A stretch of 10,340 bases of DNA from Dehalococcoidales bacterium (GCA_012974295.1 JAAXQM010000219.1:1-10340); one strand, 5' to 3'. Shown: positions 1-6,212, numbered from the stretch's first letter. The notes: a model not told the origin generated them from the letters alone. Translations and numbers: made by a program.

Positions 1-46
1 GGGATATAGGGGGTTGATTGTGATAATTTCAGTAGTCTTATAATAG
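1..46 (+). repeat. Right end of dispersed hairpin repeat (copy A, cut by window edge)
   Basis: The first 46 bases match the right third of the repeat seen again at 2701-2816, 3787-3911 and 3998-4122: a GGGAT-like start, then AGGGGGTTGATTG, then TTTCAGTAGTCT. The left part lies outside the window. It has the same orientation as the other copies and sits just beyond the feoB stop codon. In this copy the 5' arm of the terminal hairpin is degraded (GTGATAA where copy B has GAGACTA), so it looks like an old copy. Confidence 0.7.
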
Positions 47-51
47 TCACT

Positions 52-1809
52 CTATAAAATGGCATTTAGCAGACCACCTACAACCAGCGTTGCGATAAGC
101 ATAATCCCGATTGCCATAAACAGGCCCTTAGTGCCGAGCTCCCTGGCGAGAACTACGAAGGCGGCAATACAGGGGAAGAACATCGTCAATACCACAGTGC
201 CGACCACTAGTTGCGTGGCGCTCAGTGACAGTGGGGCCAGAAGCCCAATAGCCACGTCCTTTCGGAAAAAACCAACCACCATAGCGACTACCGCATCCTC
301 GGGTAGCCCGAAAACCCCGCTTACCACAGGAGCAGCAAAATTGGCGATAGCATCGAAAACCCCCAGATTATAGAGAATGCCGATAGCAAAGATAGCTATC
401 ATAATTATGGGCAGGGCCTCTTTGAGAAAGCCATAGACCCGCATCCACAGTTTCGTTAATACCGCTCGCCAGGGAGGGCGACGATAAGGGGGAATCTCAA
501 TGAGAAGCTCGGGGCTGAACCCTTTTATCATACGATTGAGGATAAGGCCCAGGACAAGCCATACTACAAACAGTGTACCGTAGACCATTGCCACATATTG
601 TACCCCCTCGGCTCCAACAAGCCCGATGATCATCGCCTGGGAAGCGGCGCAGGGGATGGCTATGGAGATCAGCGTGGCAGCAATAAATCTCTCCCGTTTG
701 CTCTCCAGGATGCGGGTAGCCATGATGGCCGGAACACAGCAGCCCAGCCCCAACATGGTCGGAATGATTGCATAGCCGTGCATTCCCATGCGATGCATAA
801 GATTGTCAAGGAGCACCGCCAAACGCGGGAGATATCCCACATCCTCGAGTAGTCCCAATATCAGATAAAAGGCAAAGATGTAGGGCAATACGACTCCAAT
901 CGGGATATAAAGGCCGGTGGTCAGCACGCCCAGAGACTGAAAGAAGTCTATCTCCCCATCGAATAGCCTACCGATAAGTATATCGTGCCAGAAACCGCTC
1001 GAGCCCAGGGCCACGCTCACCTTCATCACTAAAGGTTCCCAAAGGTTTTCGAAGATTGGATCCGTTACATAGGTAATCAGGCCCTCTCCTATAAAACGAA
1101 TTACGAAGAAGGATGTTACGAGCACGACAGCTGCAATGGGAAGGCCGGTCAGGGGCTTGATGGAGGCATCCTGCAGGCGCTCCAGCCAGGTATGATGGTG
1201 ATGGGTTATGGTTTGGACATGCTCAATAACATCGCCGACGGCGGCCCACCGTTCGTCATGGGTACGCTCGGGTAACCGAGGTGAGATAGCTTCGGGGATA
1301 CGATTTACTAGTTCCTTGATACCCTGCCCCGTTACTGCCACTGTGGGAATAACAGGCACCCCTAAACGCTCCTCCAATTTGGCGACATCGATGCTAATGC
1401 CCCGATGTTTGGTGTCATCCCAGATGTTCAACGCTACGATAACGGGTATACGTCTCTCCAGGAGTTCAAGGGTGAGGTAGAGATTACGCTCTAGATTAGT
1501 GGCATCGAGGACATTTATCACCAGGTCGCCATTATGAAGCATCTGGGAAGCCACCTCCTCCGCCTTGGAGGTGGGCTCCAGCGTGTAGGTGCCGGGGACA
1601 TCGATAACCTCAACCTCCTCTTCACCCAGCTTCATATGACCCTTGGTAAATCCCACAGTTGTGCCCGGGTAGTTGGAGGCGATTACCCTTGTTCCTGTAA
1701 TTCGAGAGAAGAAGACGCTCTTACCTACATTGGGATTGCCCATTAAAAGTATTGTCTTCAGTCCTGTAGGTAAACTGTCTATCTCCTCTGACTGGGGAGA
1801 TGAGCTCAC
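52..1809 (-). CDS. feoB: Ferrous iron transporter FeoB (short form, 585 aa)
   Basis: FeoB is the inner-membrane Fe(II) uptake protein, with an N-terminal GTPase domain fused to a membrane domain. Visible G motifs are G1 GNPNVGKS (24-31), switch I NYPGTT (46-51), G3 DVPG (70-73) and G4 NIWD (128-131). Hydrophobic segments begin near residue 222. The membrane domain carries the family signatures GLGCCVPAIMATR (354-366) and PCAASQA (386-392), and PC again at 546-547. At 585 aa it is shorter than the roughly 770 aa of E. coli FeoB, and only about 45 residues separate the G domain from the first membrane segment, so the helical S domain is abbreviated. A run of four histidines (203-206) lies there. 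The start is GTG; its first bases overlap the feoA stop (GTGA), and GGAG lies 7 bases upstream. Last gene of fur-feoA-feoB. Product very secure. Confidence 0.96.
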   Translation of the reverse strand: MSSSPQSEEIDSLPTGLKTILLMGNPNVGKSVFFSRITGTRVIASNYPGTTVGFTKGHMKLGEEEVEVIDVPGTYTLEPTSKAEEVASQMLHNGDLVINVLDATNLERNLYLTLELLERRIPVIVALNIWDDTKHRGISIDVAKLEERLGVPVIPTVAVTGQGIKELVNRIPEAISPRLPERTHDERWAAVGDVIEHVQTITHHHHTWLERLQDASIKPLTGLPIAAVVLVTSFFVIRFIGEGLITYVTDPIFENLWEPLVMKVSVALGSSGFWHDILIGRLFDGEIDFFQSLGVLTTGLYIPIGVVLPYIFAFYLILGLLEDVGYLPRLAVLLDNLMHRMGMHGYAIIPTMLGLGCCVPAIMATRILESKRERFIAATLISIAIPCAASQAMIIGLVGAEGVQYVAMVYGTLFVVWLVLGLILNRMIKGFSPELLIEIPPYRRPPWRAVLTKLWMRVYGFLKEALPIIMIAIFAIGILYNLGVFDAIANFAAPVVSGVFGLPEDAVVAMVVGFFRKDVAIGLLAPLSLSATQLVVGTVVLTMFFPCIAAFVVLARELGTKGLFMAIGIMLIATLVVGGLLNAIL

Positions 1810-2141
1810 GGATTTTCTCCGTTAACCTCAACCAATATCTTGCCCGCCATACCATATCCAATAGCAAGTTGAGCCTGGCCTACTTGGAGTGTTACCGGGC
1901 CCCGCATAAACATCCCGCCTACCTTGGTAATCCGCTTGCCCGGCCTGACGCCCAATGCGTGGAGTCGATCGGCGAGACCATGGCAGCCATGCCCCCGACC
2001 TTTTTGATGACCATATCCTTCAAGTATCTGTACTATGGTCCCCGATTGACCAGGCCGCATCTGGCAGACCGTTATCTGCCTTTTTTCATTCACCTCAACC
2101 TTTTCAAATTGTGAGGTCTTTTGTTCACGCTTGGTATTCAT
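1806..2141 (-). CDS. feoA: FeoA-family protein
   Basis: FeoA is a small cytoplasmic SH3-like protein that supports FeoB. I start it at the ATG at 2141 (111 aa). That ATG is 4 bases after the fur stop and follows AGGATAGGGA, whereas the longer reading frame back to 2201 runs into fur. Residues 1-22 are charged and not typical of FeoA. The domain starts near MRPGQSG (28-34) and shows RLHALGVRPGKRI (59-71), MRGPVTLQVG (79-88) and a closing AIGYGMAGKI (93-102) with the usual glycine/alanine pattern. A glycine-, histidine- and cysteine-rich insert (44-55, with HGCHG) sits where most FeoA proteins have a short loop. The stop shares four bases with the feoB start, implying translational coupling. 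Confidence 0.9.
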   Translation of the reverse strand: MNTKREQKTSQFEKVEVNEKRQITVCQMRPGQSGTIVQILEGYGHQKGRGHGCHGLADRLHALGVRPGKRITKVGGMFMRGPVTLQVGQAQLAIGYGMAGKILVEVNGENP

Positions 2142-2145
2142 TAAA

Positions 2146-2559
2146 TTATTCCCTATCCTTACGGCACCGCTCGCAGTAGCCCTCCATAGAAACCTCAGCA
2201 TTCAGGACCTTGAAGCCGCTTTTGCGGCTAATATGCTCCTTAATCTGTCTGGTCAACGGGTATTCAAACTCGACCACCCTTCCACAGCCTAAGCAGATTA
2301 AATGGTGATGCTTCCGTTTCCTCTTAACCTCATAGTGGTGATGCTCCTCGGCAAAATGGCGCCCCTCCACCATCCCCAGCTCCTTAAATAGGTTCAGGTT
2401 ACGATAGACCGTAGCGAGACTAATACGTGGCTCCCGCTCCTTTGCCAGACGATATAGCTCATCCGCATCAAGATGACCTTCTGAATGACGTAGTATGTCT
2501 AGAATTAACCTTCGTTGACTGGTGACCCGTTGCCCTGTTAATACTTTCATTTCTACCAT
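2146..2559 (-). CDS. fur: Fur-family ferric uptake regulator
   Basis: Iron-responsive, metal-dependent repressor of the Fur family, cytoplasmic and normally dimeric. The winged-helix domain comes first, with the recognition helix around SLATVYRNLNLF (47-58). The dimerisation/metal domain follows, with a histidine cluster HHH (73-75), HHHLICLGCG (84-93) and a second cysteine pair CERC (129-132); C89/C92 plus C129/C132 fit the structural zinc site. I chose the ATG at 2559 (137 aa), which has GGGA about 7 bases upstream. The in-frame ATG at 2580 adds seven residues but lacks a Shine-Dalgarno sequence and abuts the operator. As first gene of fur-feoA-feoB, with a Fur-like dyad at its promoter, it probably represses itself and the transporter when iron is plentiful. 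PerR or Zur specificity cannot be excluded from sequence, but the feo context favours iron. Confidence 0.93.
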   Translation of the reverse strand: MVEMKVLTGQRVTSQRRLILDILRHSEGHLDADELYRLAKEREPRISLATVYRNLNLFKELGMVEGRHFAEEHHHYEVKRKRKHHHLICLGCGRVVEFEYPLTRQIKEHISRKSGFKVLNAEVSMEGYCERCRKDRE

Positions 2560-2580
2560 GATAATTTCCCATCCCTTCAT

Positions 2581-2607
2581 TATTGTTAATGAGAATCAGT
2601 TGCAATA
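2581..2607 (-). promoter_or_regulatory. Candidate Fur operator
   Basis: An imperfect 27-bp dyad centred on 2594, with outer arms TATTG/CAATA and inner arms TGA/TCA. Read on the plus strand, the core TGAGAATCAGTTGCA matches the 7-1-7 Fur consensus (TGATAAT-N-ATTATCA) well on the left half and partly on the right. It starts directly downstream of the -10 box and covers the predicted transcription start, which is a position suited to repression. Confidence 0.65.
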
Positions 2608-2609
2608 AT

Positions 2610-2638
2610 ATTGTATGGTATTGCTACCAACCTGTCAA
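2610..2638 (-). promoter_or_regulatory. Sigma70-type promoter of fur-feoA-feoB
   Basis: On the minus strand, a perfect -35 TTGACA (2638-2633) is followed by a 17-base spacer and a -10 TACAAT (2615-2610). Transcription would start near 2603, inside the Fur-like dyad and about 45 bases before the chosen fur start. Confidence 0.8.
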
Positions 2639-2700
2639 TATATGACATTATAACCTTTGATCTCGTTTGGATAGATAGCTGATACACTATATCGAGACCG

Positions 2701-2816
2701 CTGTGAAAGAGGTGCAGGATACTTCCTGCCGGGGATCTGAGGGTGCCCCCAGCTTTAGAACTCCCCCAAGGTTGGGGGATTAGGGGGTTGATTGAGACTA
2801 TTTTCAGTAGTCTCTA
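2701..2816 (+). repeat. Dispersed four-hairpin repeat (copy B, best preserved)
   Basis: About 116 bp and the clearest copy. In order it has H1 GCAGGA-TACT-TCCTGC (2714-2729), a G-run/C-run pair around 2741-2750, H3 CCCCCAA-GG-TTGGGGG (2763-2778), then AGGGGGTTGATT, then H4 GAGACTA-N7-TAGTCTC (2794-2814). Copies C and D share the whole length in the same order and orientation, beginning at CTGAAAAAGAG. No open reading frame and no clear terminal inverted repeats, so it resembles a non-autonomous palindromic intergenic repeat more than an insertion sequence. Confidence 0.85.
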
Positions 2817-2943
2817 CCATATCCAGTGTTTCGCTCCACTATCATTGCGAGATGCTTGGCGATGAATCAATCCTATACATAAGTGAAGGAAACTATATCC
2901 ACGCTACACCATAACTATGCCAGGCAGATACGGTAAAAGTGAG

Positions 2944-2966
2944 CCCCTCTGTCAGGGGTTTATTTT
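2944..2966 (+). terminator. Terminator-like hairpin without an upstream gene
   Basis: CCCCT (2944-2948), a 5-base loop, AGGGG (2954-2958), then TTTATTTT. The stem is short. No gene on the plus strand lies upstream inside the window, so it could end transcripts arising from repeat copy B or be chance. Confidence 0.35.
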
Positions 2967-3272
2967 CAACATATTCTAATGTTTCACAACTATCGAATAG
3001 CTTTAACTGAAGGCAGATGTAATCCATATCGTAATAGGTTGACAAGGGGGTATCACTCCCAAACACTTATTTAGGCGATTTGGTGGGAAATGGTGAGATC
3101 GCTTCGCTCTACTCCCCTCACACCTATACAAGACTTTCACTGAGAAATTACTAATATACGGAACAAGCACGATACTTTATTATCATGTTTCTGGATATGG
3201 TAGAATGACGGGGTAAGATTTGGAGAAGTAACTGTTTAGGTTGACTTCGAGAAACGTAGAAGGAACAAGTCT

Positions 3273-3761
3273 ATGAACTGGTTAGATATTGTCCTCATAG
3301 CCGTTTTAGCACTGGCAACATTCTTAGGATTCAGACGCGGAATCATCGCCATGGTCTTCCCCATCGTTGGCCTTATCATTGGCGTCGTACTTGCCGGACA
3401 TTACTATGGAACAGTGGGCGGATGGTTGCCTATCGATAATTCAGAACACGCCGGATGGGCGGGCTATGCCATCATCATCGTCGTTGTTCTTATAGTTTCG
3501 ATCATCCTTGCCTCTGTACTTAGGAGATTTATCAGGCTGGTGCTCCTGGGATGGGTTGATCGCCTTGGCGGAGCCATACTCGGCCTTGCAGTAGGAAGCC
3601 TTTTCTGTGCCGCGGTACTAACAGCATGTGTTAAGTTCGGGTTTGGATCAGGTTTCGTTGAGGGTTCCGGCATCGCTACATTACTGCTAGATTGGTTACC
3701 CGCAGTGCTCGTCCTGCTTCCCGGCGAGTTCGGCGATGCGGTGCGAGATTTCTTCCAATAA
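3273..3761 (+). CDS. cvpA: CvpA-family membrane protein
   Basis: A 162-residue integral membrane protein of the CvpA (colicin V production) family, whose members have about four membrane helices and a poorly known role in envelope function. Visible hydrophobic segments are at about 3-19, 24-42, 63-85 and 98-120. The family signature is the start NWLDIVL (2-8) with GFRRGII (19-25), and WVDRLGGAILG (94-104) before the last helix. The ATG at 3273 has GAAGGA about 9 bases upstream. It ends GEFGDAVRDFFQ. The final 20 codons are duplicated 211 bp downstream (see 3914-4124). No partner gene adjoins it: fur lies divergently upstream and the methyltransferase is 410 bases downstream. Family assignment is good; cellular role unknown. 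Confidence 0.88.
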   Translation: MNWLDIVLIAVLALATFLGFRRGIIAMVFPIVGLIIGVVLAGHYYGTVGGWLPIDNSEHAGWAGYAIIIVVVLIVSIILASVLRRFIRLVLLGWVDRLGGAILGLAVGSLFCAAVLTACVKFGFGSGFVEGSGIATLLLDWLPAVLVLLPGEFGDAVRDFFQ

Positions 3762-3913
3762 TGTGGCTTTTTTATCTATGGTACTGCTGAAAAAGAGGTG
3801 TAAGATACTTCCTGCCGGGGGTCTGGGGGTGTCCCCTAGCTTTAATAAAGCCCCAAAAGACTGGGGGATTAGAGGGTTAATTGAGACCACTTCAGTACTC
3901 TCTCCATAATAGA
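3703..3913 (+). repeat. Unit 1 of a 211-bp tandem duplication (cvpA tail plus repeat copy C)
   Basis: This unit and 3914-4124 align without a single gap at a constant offset of 211 bases, with roughly 82% identity by hand count. Unit 1 contains the last codons of cvpA, its stop at 3759-3761, a short spacer and repeat copy C. Confidence 0.88.
3787..3911 (+). repeat. Dispersed hairpin repeat (copy C)
   Basis: Same element as 2701-2816: CTGAAAAAGAG start, GATACTTCCTGCC, GGGGG-TGT-CCCC (3825-3835), CCCC...GGGG hairpin (3851-3867), and GAGA...TCTC near the right end (3883-3903). H1 and H3 stems are partly degraded. It directly follows the cvpA stop by about 25 bases, so it may form the 3' end of the cvpA transcript. 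Confidence 0.85.
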
Positions 3914-3916
3914 CAG

Positions 3917-3972
3917 TACTTGTCCTGCTTTTCGGCGATTATGGCGACGCGGTGCGAGACTTCTTACAATAA
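3917..3972 (+). pseudogene. Orphan C-terminal fragment of a cvpA copy
   Basis: In the frame matching cvpA, this reads VLVLLFGDYGDAVRDFLQ and then TAA, against VLVLLPGEFGDAVRDFFQ in the real gene. Of the eight changed codons, four are silent and three of the other four are conservative (E/D, F/Y, F/L); the fourth is P/F. The in-frame body of a gene is missing, because unit 1's hairpin repeat lies directly upstream. That pattern is more like the tail of a formerly functional, diverged cvpA copy than a freely drifting duplicate, but 18 codons are too few to prove it. Confidence 0.65.
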
Positions 3973-3997
3973 TGTGGTTTATTTATCCATGACACCT

Positions 3998-4122
3998 CTG
4001 AAAAAGAGATGCAGGATACTTCATGTCGGGGATCTGGGGGTGTCCCCCAGCTTTATAAAAGTCCCTCAAGATTGGGGGATTAGGGGGTTGATTGAGACTA
4101 CTCCAGCAATCTCTCTATAATA
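3998..4122 (+). repeat. Dispersed hairpin repeat (copy D)
   Basis: Same element as 2701-2816. The G-run hairpin is perfect here (GGGGG-TGT-CCCCC, 4036-4048) and H3 keeps seven pairs including one G-T wobble (4063-4078). H1 and H4 are degraded. The right end supplies TATAAT (4116-4121). Confidence 0.85.
4092..4121 (+). promoter_or_regulatory. Possible promoter in repeat copy D for the methyltransferase
   Basis: TTGAGA (4092-4097), an 18-base spacer and TATAAT (4116-4121), about 50 bases before the methyltransferase start. The -10 is perfect and the -35 matches five of six. The TTGAGA lies in the H4 arm, so it is inherited with the element. In copies B and C the corresponding -10 is weaker. 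Confidence 0.5.
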
Positions 4123-4171
4123 CCTGGTATAAGTGGGATAACTATATTTGTCTCACCTGATAAAGGACACA

Positions 4172-4924
4172 ATGTCAGATAAACCCGGTTGGCTTTATAT
4201 CCCGGAATGGCTTCTTAGTGACACCTGGCATTTTCCCTATGCCTACAGGACCTTCCGCAAATACATCCCTCAAGACTCGCTAGTCCTAGAGGTTGGCTTT
4301 GGTAGCGGTAGAATCCTCACCCGAATCGCCAGTGATAAACACTGTAAATGTGTTGGGGTTGATGTGGTAGATGGCGCCTTTCCTTCACTCTCCTTCTTCT
4401 CCCAGCAACATGGAGTAAAGGTTGAGGCGATCAAGGGAGACGGTTTCTCCCTCCCCTTTAAGGACAAGAGCTTCGATGTAGTCTACTCAGAGGGGGTGAT
4501 CGAGCACTTCCCCACAGATTACGCTATGGCAATGGTTAAGGAGCACGCTCGTGTTTGCCGACCGGGGGGACTAGTACTCGTGTCTGTGCCCAATAAATTC
4601 GCTTTCGTTCATTCTCTGACAAAGCGACTACTAGGCAAGAAGTTTCTCTTCTACCCTGAAAATAGCCTCTCCACTTTCGAGCTTTCTTCGATCATGACGA
4701 AGGCAGGTCTGACTATTGCAATGAGAGATGGCTTTGCTTTCGGCTGTCAATTCTATATGTTTCAGGCTTTTTTCCTCAATCAGACATCCTCGGCAATAGT
4801 GAAGGGGATGGGAATGACACTCCTTAACCTGTTTCGAAAAACAAGCCTTTACCACTTTGAGAATCCAAGGGTGAATTCTCTAATTGGCTTTCAGACCCTG
4901 ATTATGGGGCGCCCGAAATATTAG
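4172..4924 (+). CDS. Class I SAM-dependent methyltransferase, substrate unknown
   Basis: A 250-residue methyltransferase of the UbiE/Methyltransf_11 type. SAM-binding motif I is VLEVGFGSGRIL (38-49), followed by the beta-2 acidic residue in VGVDVVD (61-67). The KGDGFSLPFKDKSFDVVYSEGVIEHF region (88-113) carries the motif II/III aspartates, and the strand after the helix is CRPGGLVLVSVPN (129-141). The last 100 residues are a less conserved, fairly hydrophobic cap. The start chosen is the ATG at 4172 with AAAGGA just upstream; an in-frame TTG at 4148 would add eight residues. It stands alone, flanked by repeats upstream and a convergent ferredoxin gene 8 bases beyond its stop, so context gives no substrate. 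Lipid, quinone, sugar or small-molecule methylation are all possible. Confidence 0.85.
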   Translation: MSDKPGWLYIPEWLLSDTWHFPYAYRTFRKYIPQDSLVLEVGFGSGRILTRIASDKHCKCVGVDVVDGAFPSLSFFSQQHGVKVEAIKGDGFSLPFKDKSFDVVYSEGVIEHFPTDYAMAMVKEHARVCRPGGLVLVSVPNKFAFVHSLTKRLLGKKFLFYPENSLSTFELSSIMTKAGLTIAMRDGFAFGCQFYMFQAFFLNQTSSAIVKGMGMTLLNLFRKTSLYHFENPRVNSLIGFQTLIMGRPKY

Positions 4925-4932
4925 CGTAGAAA

Positions 4933-5208
4933 TTAGTACGTGCCCGCAGCAGGTTCCTCACCTGGGTGAAGTTTACGCCACTTTTCCAGGAGTTGCTCCT
5001 TCGTTTCGTTTCTACCTGGGTCAGATGTACAGCAATCGTCTATTGGGCATACCTCTTTACAGCGCGGTCCATCGGCGATACCGACACACTCGGTGCATTT
5101 GTCCCCGTCGATTACATAAGTAGTATCCCCCTCGCTAATGGCCTCATTCTTACATTCCGCCTCACAAGCACCGCAACTTATGCACTCATCTGTAATTCTA
5201 TAGGACAC
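4933..5208 (-). CDS. Ferredoxin, 2[4Fe-4S], Alvin-like
   Basis: A 91-residue soluble electron carrier. Cluster I is CxxCxxCxxxC (C9, C12, C15, C19, followed by K instead of the usual P). Cluster II is C38xxC41, eight residues, C50xxxC54-P. The eight-residue gap in the second motif and a C-terminal helical tail (66-91) are marks of the Chromatium/Alvin-type low-potential ferredoxins. Two extra adjacent cysteines (59-60) lie just after the second motif. The start is GTG at 5208 behind a strong AAGGAGGT. It lies 44 bases downstream of coaD on the same strand and is probably cotranscribed. Its redox partner is not evident here. Confidence 0.92.
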   Translation of the reverse strand: MSYRITDECISCGACEAECKNEAISEGDTTYVIDGDKCTECVGIADGPRCKEVCPIDDCCTSDPGRNETKEQLLEKWRKLHPGEEPAAGTY

Positions 5209-5252
5209 CTTTCATACCTCCTTATACTTATATATTGTATACGTTGGGATCG

Positions 5253-5756
5253 TTATATCCTTTGGAGCTGATCACCTCCTCGGCGATATTTATCGTTTAG
5301 GGCATCAACCACATGCTTGGGAACCAGCCCATCGATGCAGCCCCCCAGCTTGGCGGCCTCCTTGAGCAGACTTGAGCTGATGAATTCGAATTCAAGCCTG
5401 GTCATGAAGCAGACCAGTTCTATTTCTGGTGCGAGCTTCTGGTTCATCAGAGCCATCTCGAATTCACGTTCAAAATCTGAGATCATTCTCAGTCCACGCA
5501 CCATAGCACTAGCCTTAGTCTTTCGGGCAAACTCTACAGTTAGCCCACTGTAGTATTCTACCCGAATGTTAGGAACGTGAGCCAACGCCTTTGTCATCAA
5601 CCCCACCCTCTCCTCAACAGTAAATAGTAGAGTCTTTGGAGGATCATCGTAGACCGCCACAATCAGCCGCTCGAAGAGGGCCGCTGCTCTCTCCGCAATA
5701 TCAACATGTCCCATAGTTACCGGATCGAAACTTCCCGGATAAATTGCAACGGTCAA
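5253..5756 (-). CDS. coaD: Phosphopantetheine adenylyltransferase (PPAT)
   Basis: Fourth step of coenzyme A synthesis: transfers AMP from ATP to 4'-phosphopantetheine to give dephospho-CoA. The nucleotidyltransferase fold is clear: PGSFDPVTMGH (7-17, holding the TxGH-type motif), K41 in the substrate-binding loop, VRGLRMISDFE (86-96), MNQKLAPE (104-111) and ISSSLLKE (126-133). Length 167 is slightly above the usual 158-165. It starts with TTG at 5756, supported by GGAGGA 7 bases upstream, which itself overlaps the end of the rsmD remnant. All catalytic landmarks are intact, unlike its upstream neighbour rsmD. Cytoplasmic, normally hexameric. Confidence 0.96.
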   Translation of the reverse strand: MTVAIYPGSFDPVTMGHVDIAERAAALFERLIVAVYDDPPKTLLFTVEERVGLMTKALAHVPNIRVEYYSGLTVEFARKTKASAMVRGLRMISDFEREFEMALMNQKLAPEIELVCFMTRLEFEFISSSLLKEAAKLGGCIDGLVPKHVVDALNDKYRRGGDQLQRI

Positions 5757-5767
5757 TGTAAATCCTC

Positions 5768-6168
5768 CTACTGATATACCGAGATACAGGTTTCGCCGTG
5801 CCGGCGCTCCTTGGCAAGTTGCATGTTTCCATAGGTTGAACTTAGCGGGACCCGGTAAGAGTGCTCTACTGCGATAGTGCTACCTTCCCCGACTAAGCAT
5901 GAAATTGTTAATTGCTCGAGGGTTTCAATAACGCCGCTTTCTCGATAAGGTGGCCCCATTACTACAATGCCATATTTCCTTGTAAGGGCGCCTCAAGTCC
6001 TAAGGATCCAGTACCTGCATAGATATCAAGCACGCAAGACCAGTCAGTGGCCATCGATTCCAATATTGAGAAAAGCACTCCTCGAATTAATTCCGAGGTG
6101 GGGCGGAGGGAGACACCTTTTGGCGATTTAATTTCTATACCTTTTGCCTTGCCTGCTATAATGCGCAT
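5768..6168 (-). pseudogene. rsmD: Broken rsmD (16S rRNA G966 N2-methyltransferase) with internal deletion
   Basis: RsmD methylates the N2 of G966 of 16S rRNA and usually has about 185-200 residues. The 5' part (6168-5962) begins MRIIAGKAKG, has LRPTSELIRG (21-30) and SAM motif I VLDIYAGTGSLGLEA (46-60), then runs into a stop. The 3' part continues in another frame from about 5985: KYGIVVMGPPYRESG followed by a normal RsmD C-terminus ending SVYQ, with its stop at 5768. Comparison with E. coli RsmD suggests about 45-50 residues between GLEA and the DPPY strand are missing, including the beta-2 acidic residue that contacts SAM. The catalytic DPPY is GPPY here. The two halves cannot form a working enzyme. 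It precedes coaD by 11 bases in an apparent operon. Confidence 0.85.
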
Positions 6169-6212
6169 TACGGGTAGTAAACGAATTCCACCCCTTCCAC
6201 TGTCCAGCGATT

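Larger units (their letters stand above)
2639..3272. other. Long gene-free stretch between fur and cvpA
   Basis: No credible coding frame on either strand. It holds repeat copy B (2701-2816) and a terminator-like hairpin (2944-2966). There is also a short stretch around 2842-2870 (ATTGCGAG to CAATC) that vaguely resembles a degenerate palindromic intergenic repeat. Around 3093-3121, GTGAG/CTCAC arms flank ATCGCTTCGCTC. A TAGAAT box near 3201 lacks a convincing -35 partner, so I do not call a cvpA promoter. The rest shows nothing recognisable. Confidence 0.6.
3914..4124 (+). repeat. Unit 2 of the 211-bp tandem duplication (orphan cvpA tail plus repeat copy D)
   Basis: Gapless copy of 3703-3913. 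It carries repeat copy D and a detached copy of the cvpA 3' end. Confidence 0.88.

Noticed and set aside
1800..2201. Plus-strand frame at 1800-2114 and an N-terminally extended feoA from 2201
   Set aside because: The plus-strand frame is a shadow of feoA. The extension overlaps the fur coding end, while the ATG at 2141 has its own ribosome binding site and fits the operon spacing.
2701..2816. Insertion sequence or rho-independent terminator as an explanation for the repeat
   Set aside because: No coding capacity, no clear terminal inverted repeats or target duplication, and no T tract after the strongest stems.
2842..2870. Copy of a widespread ATTGCGAG-type palindromic repeat
   Set aside because: The resemblance is loose and there is no second convincing copy in the window, so it is only mentioned in the description of the intergenic region.
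3703..4124. CRISPR-like tandem repeats
   Set aside because: Only two units of 211 bp with internal divergence and no short regularly spaced repeats or spacers. The units contain a gene end and a palindromic element.
4148..4171. TTG start adding eight residues to the methyltransferase
   Set aside because: No Shine-Dalgarno precedes the TTG, while the ATG at 4172 follows AAAGGA closely.
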